Source: Oscillospiraceae bacterium
Lineage (GTDB): Bacteria; Bacillota; Clostridia; Oscillospirales; Oscillospiraceae
Direction: 5' to 3'
Assembly (NCBI GenBank): GCA_017434755.1
Contig: JAFRER010000006.1
Location: 1-64,000 of the forward strand
Length of the DNA stretch: 64,000 nt
In this document: positions 7,517-15,457 of the stretch, in pieces
Layout: each line of letters opens with the position of its first letter
Numbering within the stretch: position 1 is the first letter of the stretch
The notes under the pieces: generated by a model
The model's database searches: none
What the model was told of the DNA's origin: nothing
The model's input: the letters and a program-made list of their open reading frames with translations, nothing else
Position numbers and translations under genes: made by a program

Positions 7517-8428
7517 ATGCTTGATTTTCTGAGACAGGAGGGCATAGGGGAGGACCTGATCGCCCGCATTGAGGAATACAGAAGACAGTGGCCTGCCGCC
7601 GAGGGCGACAGGGCCAGGATCCCCGTGCCGAGGTTCCGTTATTACGGCAGCGAGATCTGGAAGCTGGCGATCACGGCTATCCTTTCCGGAGAGAATCTTC
7701 TTCTCGTCGGACCGAAAGCAACGGGCAAAAATGTGTTCGCGGAAAACCTCTCCGCCGTTTTCGGAAGGCCCGAGTGGGACATTTCCTTCTATCTGAATAC
7801 GGACGCCTCCACCCTGATCGGGACGGATACTTTCAAAAACGGAGAGGTCTCCTTCCGTAAGGGCCCCATCTGCGCCTGCGCCGAGGCAGGCGGTTTCGGG
7901 ATCCTGGACGAGATCAACATGGCGAAAAATGAATCGCTCGCGGTCCTGCACGCCACGCTTGACTTCCGCCGGATCATCGACGTGCCGGGCTACAGCCGCA
8001 TCATCCTTGCACCGCCGACCCGCTTCATCGCCACCATGAACTACGGCTACGCTGGAACGCGCGAACTGAACGAGGCTCTCGCCTCCCGTTTCATGGTCAT
8101 CAACATGCCCGTGATCACCGGTGCGGATCTTGAAAAGCTGCTCGCGCAGCAGTATCCGTCTCTCAAAGCGGAATACATATCTCAGCTTACAGTCCTCTTT
8201 GAGGAGATCCGCAGGAAGTGCGAAAGCTCCGAGATCTCGACGAAGGCGCTGGATCTGCGCGGTCTGCTTGCGGCCGTCAATCTCGTGTTCAACGGCCTTT
8301 CCCTGCGCGAGGCGCTCGATATCGCCATCATCAACAAGAGCTTCGACGGCTTCGAGCGGACGCTCGTCGAGGACATCGTTTCCACCCGTATTAACGGCAG
8401 CCTCAAGAAGGAAGACATATTCGAATGA
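7517..8428 (+). CDS. MoxR-type AAA+ ATPase
   Basis: A 303-residue AAA+ ATPase of the MoxR group. Walker A is LLVGPKATGKNVFAE (about residues 68-82), with Ala in place of the usual Gly. Walker B is FGILDEINMA, sensor 1 is IATMNYGYAG, and the arginine finger lies in RELNEALASRF. MoxR ATPases work with VWA-domain proteins as chaperones that insert cofactors or activate enzymes (NorQ/NorD, CbbQ/CbbO). The VWA partner follows after 34 nt. A candidate promoter is TTGACA at 7434 with TAATAA at 7458. No client enzyme is encoded beside it. Confidence 0.9.
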   Translation: MLDFLRQEGIGEDLIARIEEYRRQWPAAEGDRARIPVPRFRYYGSEIWKLAITAILSGENLLLVGPKATGKNVFAENLSAVFGRPEWDISFYLNTDASTLIGTDTFKNGEVSFRKGPICACAEAGGFGILDEINMAKNESLAVLHATLDFRRIIDVPGYSRIILAPPTRFIATMNYGYAGTRELNEALASRFMVINMPVITGADLEKLLAQQYPSLKAEYISQLTVLFEEIRRKCESSEISTKALDLRGLLAAVNLVFNGLSLREALDIAIINKSFDGFERTLVEDIVSTRINGSLKKEDIFE

Positions 8429-8462
8429 GACACAGGGCGTCCGCCGCCCGCGATTAGTCTGA

Positions 8463-10082
8463 ATGATGGATAATACTGTTTCGGAGCTTCAGAAAAGACG
8501 CGCTGACAATTTAATATGGAACGGCGCGGAAGACTATTCCTTCGCACCGGACTTCAAGGCCTATGACGACAACGGCGACGCCGACCTCTACTGGAATCTC
8601 ATCTTCGGCGCTGCCAGACGCCGCTATGACTATTCCAAACTGGAAAAGCTCTTTGCCCAGCTCGACAGATACAGGGATTCGGATGTCTACGAGAGCATAT
8701 TCTGGAATGCGCTCGAACCCGTCCTGTACCGGACGGAGCTGTCCGGCCGCCCGGTCCTCGAGAGCCTTCGTCCCAAGCCTGCCGAAACGGCTCTGAAGTT
8801 CGATGACGGCATGTCCGCGGACGAGATCGTGGAGACTGCCGGAAAATACTTTTACGAGCACTATGGCCTCTACGGCGACGGGAAGATCCGCCTGAAATAC
8901 CGGCTCCCGCACATGAGAAGAATGTCGGTCGACAGCTTCCTTCAGCGGGGCGGCAAGGGCCTGTACCGGAAACTGGCCGACCTGCACGACAGAACCTTTG
9001 TCCATGAAAAGGGCCTGTACGGCGGGCTTACTGTCTTCACCGGCGGAGGAGACTCCATCGGCACAAAGCTGACCGAGCCGGAACTGCGCGAGTTCATCGC
9101 AACAAAATTCGGAAAGCCGATCTACACCGCTTCGCAGGTCAGACAGCTAGAAAGGCAGTTGTGCACCGGAAACCACCGCTTCACCCACCTGTTCTATACG
9201 GGGGGGGAGACCGTGGAGCTCAGCGGAGTCTACAGCACCTTCGAGATGCATCAGCGAAAGCGCCAGGCGGAGATCATGGCCGGCAACCGTGTGTATTATG
9301 AGAAGAACCGGATCCGGAACAGGCTCCTGACTGCAAAGCTCAGCACGAGTATCAGCAACTCCGTCCTCCTCCATATGCAGCCGGAATCGGTCAAAGCAGC
9401 CTCCGGAGAGGTCGATCCGAAGCTTGCGTGGAGAGCCGCGCGGCTCGGTGACGAGAAGGTCTTCCGGAGAACGGAGAACGCTAACGCCGGCGACATGAGC
9501 GTGGACATCCTTCTGGACGCGTCCCATTCGCAGACACGGAGGACTGGGAGCATCTCCTCCCAGGCACATATCATCGCCGAAGCACTCAAAAGATGCCATG
9601 TACCGTGCAGAGTGATGAGCTTCTGTTCCATGAGCGGATTCACCGTGATGAAGCTGTTCAGCGACTATTCGTCCTCCGGGGACAGCAGCAGGATATTCGA
9701 TTACTGGGCCGAGGGCTGCAATAGGGACGGGCTTGCGCTCCGCGCGGCCGGGGAGATGCTTTCCCGCACCTCCTACGAGCATAAGATGCTCATCGTCCTT
9801 TCCGATGTGAAGCCGATGGATATTGCGAAGATCCGGAGAGACGAACGGGACGTCGGGCTCAGCTACGACGGAGCCCGGGCGCTGACGGACACCGCGCGCG
9901 AGGTGAGACGTCTGCGGGCGGAAGGGATCTCCGTGATCTGCATCTTCACCGGGACGGACGAGGAACTGCCCGGCGCGAAGACGGTATACGGACAGGATCT
10001 TGTAAGGATACGCGACCTGAACCATTTTGCCGACACGGTCGGAAAACTCATCATCGGTCAGATGAGGAACTATGCAATGTGA
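8463..10082 (+). CDS. VWA-domain protein, NorD/CbbO-like partner of the MoxR ATPase
   Basis: A 539-residue soluble protein. The N-terminal 330 residues have no motif I can name. The C-terminal domain (about 345-539) is a von Willebrand factor A fold with a complete MIDAS: DILLDASHSQ (D-x-S-x-S), the Thr-equivalent region near the RDGLALR loop, and VLSDVKPMD. It should bind a divalent metal and grip a client for the MoxR ATPase encoded just upstream. The pair resembles NorQ-NorD, but no nitric oxide reductase, Rubisco or CO dehydrogenase gene is nearby. A terminator at 10162-10199 ends the two-gene operon. Confidence 0.85.
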   Translation: MMDNTVSELQKRRADNLIWNGAEDYSFAPDFKAYDDNGDADLYWNLIFGAARRRYDYSKLEKLFAQLDRYRDSDVYESIFWNALEPVLYRTELSGRPVLESLRPKPAETALKFDDGMSADEIVETAGKYFYEHYGLYGDGKIRLKYRLPHMRRMSVDSFLQRGGKGLYRKLADLHDRTFVHEKGLYGGLTVFTGGGDSIGTKLTEPELREFIATKFGKPIYTASQVRQLERQLCTGNHRFTHLFYTGGETVELSGVYSTFEMHQRKRQAEIMAGNRVYYEKNRIRNRLLTAKLSTSISNSVLLHMQPESVKAASGEVDPKLAWRAARLGDEKVFRRTENANAGDMSVDILLDASHSQTRRTGSISSQAHIIAEALKRCHVPCRVMSFCSMSGFTVMKLFSDYSSSGDSSRIFDYWAEGCNRDGLALRAAGEMLSRTSYEHKMLIVLSDVKPMDIAKIRRDERDVGLSYDGARALTDTAREVRRLRAEGISVICIFTGTDEELPGAKTVYGQDLVRIRDLNHFADTVGKLIIGQMRNYAM

Positions 10083-10161
10083 GCCGGACGATTTAATGCC
10101 CGTCTTCTTCGGACACGGCTTCAACTGAAGACGCGCTGAGAATAATTTGAATATGAACGAT

Positions 10162-10199
10162 AAAGCACCGCCGCTGAAACATATCAGCGGCGGTGCTTT
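10162..10199. terminator. Bidirectional terminator
   Basis: AAAGCACCGCCGCTGA pairs perfectly with TCAGCGGCGGTGCTTT around a 6-nt loop between the convergent VWA and LysR genes. Confidence 0.85.
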
Positions 10200-10220
10200 C
10201 ATGCCGGATCCGCACGGGGA

Positions 10221-11108
10221 TCAGGCATACATCGTATCCACGGTCTCTTGCGCGCAGCGGACGAAGTTCCGCAGATTCGAGTCCGATTCCCATTCCGGGG
10301 AAATGATGATCCCAAGCTCGCGGAAGGTCGGGGGAGAGAGCTTCAGCAGACGTACGTTCTCGGCGATGCCCTGCACCACGAGTTCCGACAGGATGGAAAA
10401 GCCGAGGTCGTGGGACACCATGGAGATGATCGCGGCGTCGTCGAGGTTGGTGTAGCGGACGATGGCGCCGGACTGATGGCCGCCGCCGTTGAGCGCGGGA
10501 AGGATGTCCATGTCGAAGCCGCCGGACGGCATGAGGAACTCCTCTCCGTCGAACTTTTCCAAGGGGAAATCGTCTCTGCTCCAGGCAAGATCCAGCGGTA
10601 CCACAGCCAGCAGCTCGTCGGAGTGCAGGGGGATCCATCGCAGATCACCGAGCAGCTCCTCCCGCAGACTCACGATGGCGCAGTCGAGCTGGCCGTTCTT
10701 CACGTTTCCGTAAAGGCTGCGGATACCGGTGACCGTGAGCTCCGTCTCGGTCTTCACATTGGAGCCTCTGTAATTTGAAAGGATGGAAGGCAGCCAGCAG
10801 CGGGCGACGCTGGAGTATGCTCCGATGCGGAGGGAATACTTATATTTTTCAATGATCCTCTCGGCGCTGCTCACGAGTTCTCTGTCCGCCTCGAGAAAAC
10901 TGTTGAAGAAGGGGAGAAGCTCCAGAGCGTAGGGTGAAAGCTTGGCGCCGTTTTTTCCCCGGATCAGCAGCTCCAGACCGAGTTCCGTTTCGAGAGAATT
11001 CATCATATTCGTCAGGCCTGGCTGGGTGTATCCGAGTTTTTCCGCGGCGGAGGTGATGCTTTTGCTCTCCGCTATTGTTAATAATGCACGAATTTTCTTG
11101 CTGTCCAT
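10221..11108 (-). CDS. LysR family transcriptional regulator
   Basis: A LysR-type regulator of 295 residues from the ATG at 11108 (MDSKKIRALLTIAESKSITS). The winged helix-turn-helix (residues about 3-60) carries SAAEKLGYTQPGLTNMMNSLE, and the rest is the periplasmic-binding-protein-like effector domain with its two lobes. An upstream in-frame ATG at 11147 would add 13 residues, but it overlaps the candidate operator palindrome at 11146-11160, so the shorter form is preferred; neither has a clear ribosome site. It is divergent from the NSS symporter gene, which it most likely controls together with itself. Effector unknown; an amino acid is plausible from the transporter family. Confidence 0.88.
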   Translation of the reverse strand: MDSKKIRALLTIAESKSITSAAEKLGYTQPGLTNMMNSLETELGLELLIRGKNGAKLSPYALELLPFFNSFLEADRELVSSAERIIEKYKYSLRIGAYSSVARCWLPSILSNYRGSNVKTETELTVTGIRSLYGNVKNGQLDCAIVSLREELLGDLRWIPLHSDELLAVVPLDLAWSRDDFPLEKFDGEEFLMPSGGFDMDILPALNGGGHQSGAIVRYTNLDDAAIISMVSHDLGFSILSELVVQGIAENVRLLKLSPPTFRELGIIISPEWESDSNLRNFVRCAQETVDTMYA

Positions 11109-11127
11109 AGTTAAATATTTGTCTTTC

Positions 11128-11160
11128 TTATGATAAGTCCTATCCATAACGAAAAGTTAT
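11128..11160. promoter_or_regulatory. Candidate LysR operator (two palindromes)
   Basis: ATAAC-GAAAA-GTTAT (11146-11160) contains T-N11-A, the LysR box pattern, inside an inverted repeat. CTTAT-G-ATAAG (11128-11138) is a second short palindrome. Both lie between the LysR start and the symporter promoter. Confidence 0.45.
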
Positions 11161-11182
11161 CATAAACATAATAATATAGTGC

Positions 11183-11211
11183 TTTTAATATTTCAAGTAT
11201 AATGCTATAAT
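11183..11211 (+). promoter_or_regulatory. Promoter of the NSS symporter gene
   Basis: An extended -10, TGC-TATAAT (11203-11211), with a weak -35 (TTTTAA, 11183-11188) at 17 nt. The weak -35 next to LysR-type palindromes fits an activated promoter. Confidence 0.55.
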
Positions 11212-11237
11212 CTGTTCACAATTTGTTAATGGTTGGT

Positions 11238-11264
11238 CAATGACCGGCCAGATCCCGGTCATTG
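11238..11264 (+). other. 5' UTR hairpin of the NSS symporter mRNA
   Basis: CAATGACCGG (11238-11247) pairs with CCGGTCATTG (11255-11264), a 10-bp perfect stem in the leader about 35 nt before the start codon. No T-run follows, so it is not a simple terminator. It may affect RNA stability or translation. Confidence 0.45.
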
Positions 11265-11299
11265 GAAGACCGGACTATTATATTGAGGAGGTTTCATTT

Positions 11300-12847
11300 A
11301 TGGAACAAAACGGTCGTAGCTCCTGGGGCAGCAACATAGGATTTCTGCTTGCTGCCATTGGCTCCGCGGTCGGCCTCGGAAACATCTGGGGTTTCCCGCA
11401 TAAGATGGGCAAGTCGGGCGGATTTACATTCCTTATTGTATATCTGTTCCTTGCCGTTTTCGTCGGACTTATCGTGATGGTGTCCGAACTCGCTATCGGA
11501 CGTAAGACCAAGCTCAGCCCGATCGATGCCTACAAGCAGGTGACAAAGAAGTTTAAATGGCTCGGATGGGCTGCCACCATCGCTCCGTTCCTGATCATGA
11601 GCTTCTACACCGTGCTCGGCGGCTATGTTATGCAGTACATGGCTCTGAACCTTGCAGAGCTCAGCTTTGGTATCACTGCAGGCGGCATGGATTCTTTCGT
11701 CGCGATCCTTGTCAACCCGTTTGGCGCAGTTGTGTTTACCATCCTGTTCATCATCATCTGCATGATTATCGTGCAGGGCGGTGTTTCCGGCGGTATCGAG
11801 AAGTTCAACAAGATCGGTATGCCTGCTCTGTTCGTGATGCTTCTCGTCATCATCGTCCGTTCTCTCACGCTGCCGTATGCGTCCGAAGGTCTGAAGTTCA
11901 TGTTCGTTCCCGGTTACTCGGTAGCCAAAGGCTATATCTCGGAAGCGCCTGACATTATCAGTGTGCTCGGCACTGCCGGCGGCCAGATGTTCTTCTCCCT
12001 GTCTCTGGCCATGGGCGCCATCCTGACCTACGGTTCCTACCTCAGCAAAGAGGAGAACCTCGTAAAGAACTCCGTTATCATTGTTGCAGCCGATACCCTT
12101 ATCGCCCTGCTCGCCGGATTCGCTGTCATCCCTGCAGCCATTTCCTATAACCTGCAGAACGGCGTGGCCCCTGGAGACATGATGATCGGCGGACCCAAAC
12201 TCCTGTTCGTCACTCTGCAGGACGTGTTTGCCAATATGGGCAAGATCGGACCTCTCTTTGGTGTCATCTTCTACGCTCTCGTTCTGATTGCCGCCATTTC
12301 CTCCGCCATCTCCCTCATGGAGACCGTCGGCGCACACTGGATCGACAAGGACCTCGCAAAGGGAGAGAAAGATACCCGTAAAAAGATCATCTCCATCGTT
12401 TCTCTGCTCATCCTTGTTGAGGCCGTTGTAGTGGCTTGGGACGGACTCGGCTCCAACGGCATCCATCCCGCCGCTCTGCTGGGCATCCAGGGACCTGTTC
12501 CCGATGTCCTCGCAGACTGGCTCGACTTCATGGACACCTGGTCTGAATACCTGCTCATGCCTCTCGGTGCAATGTGCATGGCCCTGATGATCGGCTGGGA
12601 GAGCGGACCGGATCTCGTCCTCGACGAGGTCGCTCACGGCGATCCTTCCAATGCGTTCAAAGCGTTCTACAAGTTCTGCGTCAGATTCATCGTTCCCATC
12701 GTGATGGCTTTCGTTCTTGCCGGTTCCCTCAAGGGCGCCTGCGGCGGTTCCGCTGTCATGTGGTATATCATCTGCGGTGTTGCACTTGTGATTTTCTGGG
12801 TCATTGCCGCGGTTGGCAATAAAAAGAAAGACGCTGCAGAGGAATAA
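11300..12847 (+). CDS. Sodium-dependent symporter, NSS (SLC6/LeuT) family
   Basis: A 515-residue polytopic membrane protein. The N-terminus SSWGSNIGFLLAAIGSAVGL, followed by GNIWGFPHKMGKSGG, is the NSS signature: TM1 with its unwound sodium- and substrate-binding segment. About 11-12 transmembrane helices follow. Members couple amino-acid or related solute uptake to the sodium gradient. The ATG at 11300 follows GAGGAGGT and begins the family N-terminus; an earlier in-frame ATG at 11240 lies in the UTR hairpin and is rejected. LysR is divergent upstream. A terminator follows at 12883. Confidence 0.93.
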   Translation: MEQNGRSSWGSNIGFLLAAIGSAVGLGNIWGFPHKMGKSGGFTFLIVYLFLAVFVGLIVMVSELAIGRKTKLSPIDAYKQVTKKFKWLGWAATIAPFLIMSFYTVLGGYVMQYMALNLAELSFGITAGGMDSFVAILVNPFGAVVFTILFIIICMIIVQGGVSGGIEKFNKIGMPALFVMLLVIIVRSLTLPYASEGLKFMFVPGYSVAKGYISEAPDIISVLGTAGGQMFFSLSLAMGAILTYGSYLSKEENLVKNSVIIVAADTLIALLAGFAVIPAAISYNLQNGVAPGDMMIGGPKLLFVTLQDVFANMGKIGPLFGVIFYALVLIAAISSAISLMETVGAHWIDKDLAKGEKDTRKKIISIVSLLILVEAVVVAWDGLGSNGIHPAALLGIQGPVPDVLADWLDFMDTWSEYLLMPLGAMCMALMIGWESGPDLVLDEVAHGDPSNAFKAFYKFCVRFIVPIVMAFVLAGSLKGACGGSAVMWYIICGVALVIFWVIAAVGNKKKDAAEE

Positions 12848-12882
12848 TCTCTGAGCTTTTCGAACAAAGAAACAAACCGATT

Positions 12883-12913
12883 AAGTACCGCCCTTTGGGG
12901 CGGTACTTTTTCC
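12883..12913 (+). terminator. Intrinsic terminator
   Basis: AAGTACCGCCC pairs with GGGCGGTACTT around a TTTG loop and is followed by TTTCC. Confidence 0.85.
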
Positions 12914-12985
12914 GTAAAAAGTTAAAAAAACGGATAATATTAGATGTTTACAGCTACTATTTTGCTTTTTTAAAAAACATGTCCT

Positions 12986-13029
12986 ACGGGAAAAACACAC
13001 TTGCTTTTCCCCGTATACTGACTTATAAT
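12986..13029 (+). promoter_or_regulatory. Hydrogenase operon promoter with an overlapping inverted repeat
   Basis: TTGCTT (13001-13006), 17 nt, TATAAT (13024-13029). An imperfect dyad, ACGGGAAAA (12986-12994) with TTTTCCCCGT (13005-13014), straddles the -35, a good place for a repressor. It is not the Rex consensus (TTGTTAA-N4-TTAACAA). The operator assignment is inference. Confidence 0.55.
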
Positions 13030-13076
13030 CATATCATTGGAGAAAATTTCACAATGTTTTTTTACAGGAGGTCCAT

Positions 13077-13553
13077 ATGGAAAAATTTGACCTGAAAGTG
13101 ATCGATGAGATCCTGGAAAACTACGGCTGTGACAAGACCAGGATCATATCCATCATGCAGGATGTCCAGGCTGTGTACCGCTACCTCCCCGCAGAGGTCC
13201 TCAAGTACATCGCCGGCAAGGTCGGCATCAGCGAAGCAAAGATCTTCGGTGTTGCCACATTCTACGGTAACTTTTCCCTGGATGCAAAAGGCAAGTATGT
13301 TCTGAAGGTCTGCCGCGGTACCGCATGCCATGTCCGCCGTTCGGACAAGATCCTCGACGCCATCTATGAAGCGACGGGCACCAACGAAGGCAAGGCCACC
13401 TCGGACGACGGACTGTTCACCATCGAGACAGTCTCCTGTCTCGGAGCCTGCGGACTTTCTCCGGTCGTCATGGTGAATGATACAGTCCACCCGCAGATGA
13501 CCCCCGACAAGGCAAAAGCTCTCATTACGGAGCTTCGCACGAAGGAGGATTGA
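13077..13553 (+). CDS. hydC: NuoE-like [2Fe-2S] subunit of bifurcating [FeFe] hydrogenase
   Basis: A 158-residue thioredoxin-fold ferredoxin homologous to complex I NuoE. The four cluster ligands appear as CRGTACH (two Cys) and CLGACG (two Cys). In trimeric bifurcating hydrogenases this subunit (HydC in Thermotoga) carries electrons near the flavin of HydB. AGGAGGT precedes the ATG at 13077. It is the first gene of a three-gene operon, with hydB starting 3 nt after its stop. Confidence 0.92.
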   Translation: MEKFDLKVIDEILENYGCDKTRIISIMQDVQAVYRYLPAEVLKYIAGKVGISEAKIFGVATFYGNFSLDAKGKYVLKVCRGTACHVRRSDKILDAIYEATGTNEGKATSDDGLFTIETVSCLGACGLSPVVMVNDTVHPQMTPDKAKALITELRTKED

Positions 13554-13556
13554 GCA

Positions 13557-15455
13557 ATGAAGAGAACAAGGATCAATTCCATTGAGGAGTTCAGGCAGTA
13601 TCAGGCCGCATGTAAGGCCCAGGCTGCCGCTCAGAACCGCAAGGTCCTCGTCTGCTGCGGCACCGGCTGTGTGGCCGGCGGAAGCCTCAAGATTTTTGAG
13701 GAACTGAAAAAGCAGATCGAGGCAAAGGGGCTTAAGACGCAGGTCCTTCTCGCAGAGGGGCTCGAGGACGATCCCAACCCCGAAGCGATCACCATGAAAA
13801 AGTCCGGCTGCCACGGTTTCTGTGAGATGGGCCCGCTGGTCCGCATCGAGCCGGAAGGCTGGCTGTACACCAAGTGCAAGCTGAGTGACGTTGAAGAGAT
13901 CGTTGACAAGACCATCGTAAACGGCGAGTTTGTCGACCGCCTCGGTTATGCCAAGCTCGGCACCCTCTGCAAGCGCCAGGAGGATATCCCCTTCTACAAA
14001 CTGCAGACCCGCCGTGTCCTGGAGCACTGCGGCCACATCGACGCCGAGTCCATTGAAGAGTATCTCTCCATCGGCGGATACAGCGCCATGGCAAAGGCCC
14101 TGTTCGAGATGAGCTCCGAAGAGATCATCAACGAGGTTTCCGACTCCGGTCTCCGCGGAAGAGGCGGCGCCGGTTTCCCGACCGGCAAGAAATGGAGCCA
14201 GGTCGCTGCCAACAAGGATACTCCCAAGTATGTAGTGTGCAACGGCGACGAGGGCGACCCCGGCGCGTTCATGGACCGTTCCTGCATGGAAGGTGACCCG
14301 AACAAGGTCATCGAAGGAATGATCGTCGCCGGCATCGCGACCGGATCCACCGAAGGCTATATCTATGTCCGTGCTGAGTATCCTCTGGCCGTCAGCCGCC
14401 TCCGCAATGCTATCGCTCAGGCGGAAGAGCTCGGCCTCATCGGAGACAACATCCTCGGCAGCGGAAAGAACTTCCACATGCATATCAACTGCGGCGCCGG
14501 CGCCTTCGTCTGCGGCGAAGGTTCCGCAATGACCGCATCCATAGAGGGCAACCGCGGCATGCCGCGCACCAAGCCCCCGCGCTCCGTTGACAAGGGCCTG
14601 TTCAACAAGCCCACCTGCCTGAACAATGTTGAGACATTCGCAAATATCCCCGACATCATAAACAAAGGTGCCGCGTGGTTCAAATCCGTGGGCACGGAGA
14701 CCAGCTCCGGCACCAAGGCTTTCGCCCTCACCGGCAACGTGGAGAACACCGGACTCATCGAGGTCCCGATGGGCGCTACGATGAGAGAGGTCGTCTACGA
14801 TATCGGCGGCGGCATAAAGAACGGCAAAAAGTTCAAGGCTGTCCAGATCGGCGGACCTTCCGGCGGCTGCCTCACCGAAGAGCACCTCGACCTTCCGATG
14901 GACTTCGACTCCCTGAAGAAAGTCGGTGCGATCATCGGCTCCGGCGGACTGGTCGTCATGGACGAGACCTCCTGCATGGTCAACATCGCGAAGTTCTTCA
15001 TGGGCTTCATCTGCGATGAGTCCTGCGGCAAGTGCACGCCTTGCCGTGAAGGCACCACCCGCATGCTCGAGATCCTCACCCGTATCACCGAGGGCAAGGG
15101 CAAGGACGGCGACATAGAAGAGCTCAGGAGCCTTGCAAAAATGATTCAGGTCTCCTCTCTCTGCGGTCTCGGCAAGACCGCCCCGAACCCCGTGCTCTCC
15201 ACACTTCAGAACTTTGAGGAAGAGTACAGAGAGCATATCTACGACAAAAAGTGCCGCACGGGCACCTGCAGGAAGCTTTCCCATCTGGTCATCGATCCCG
15301 AACTCTGCATCGGCTGCACCAAGTGCGCCCGCAACTGCCCGGTCGGCGCGATCACGGGCGAGCTGAGAAAACCGCATGTCATTGACACCGATAAGTGCAT
15401 CAAATGCGGCACCTGCAAGGACGGCTGCCCGAAGAAGGCAATAAAGGAGGCATAA
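13557..15455 (+). CDS. hydB: NuoF-like NAD(H)/FMN subunit of bifurcating [FeFe] hydrogenase
   Basis: A 632-residue, cytoplasmic NADH-binding subunit. Domains in order: an N-terminal thioredoxin-like [2Fe-2S] domain (CCGTGC and CHGFCEMGP, about 33-92); the FMN/NADH domain with GLRGRGGAGFPTGKKW (198-213) and NGDEGDPGAF; a SLBB-like segment; the [4Fe-4S] site ESCGKCTPCREGT (488-500); and a C-terminal 2[4Fe-4S] ferredoxin (CIGCTKCARNCP and CIKCGTCKDGCP, about 583-625). The N- and C-terminal cluster domains distinguish HydB/HndC-type subunits from plain NuoF. The flavin is thought to bifurcate electrons between NADH, ferredoxin and H2. Confidence 0.95.
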   Translation: MKRTRINSIEEFRQYQAACKAQAAAQNRKVLVCCGTGCVAGGSLKIFEELKKQIEAKGLKTQVLLAEGLEDDPNPEAITMKKSGCHGFCEMGPLVRIEPEGWLYTKCKLSDVEEIVDKTIVNGEFVDRLGYAKLGTLCKRQEDIPFYKLQTRRVLEHCGHIDAESIEEYLSIGGYSAMAKALFEMSSEEIINEVSDSGLRGRGGAGFPTGKKWSQVAANKDTPKYVVCNGDEGDPGAFMDRSCMEGDPNKVIEGMIVAGIATGSTEGYIYVRAEYPLAVSRLRNAIAQAEELGLIGDNILGSGKNFHMHINCGAGAFVCGEGSAMTASIEGNRGMPRTKPPRSVDKGLFNKPTCLNNVETFANIPDIINKGAAWFKSVGTETSSGTKAFALTGNVENTGLIEVPMGATMREVVYDIGGGIKNGKKFKAVQIGGPSGGCLTEEHLDLPMDFDSLKKVGAIIGSGGLVVMDETSCMVNIAKFFMGFICDESCGKCTPCREGTTRMLEILTRITEGKGKDGDIEELRSLAKMIQVSSLCGLGKTAPNPVLSTLQNFEEEYREHIYDKKCRTGTCRKLSHLVIDPELCIGCTKCARNCPVGAITGELRKPHVIDTDKCIKCGTCKDGCPKKAIKEA

Positions 15456-15457
15456 AG

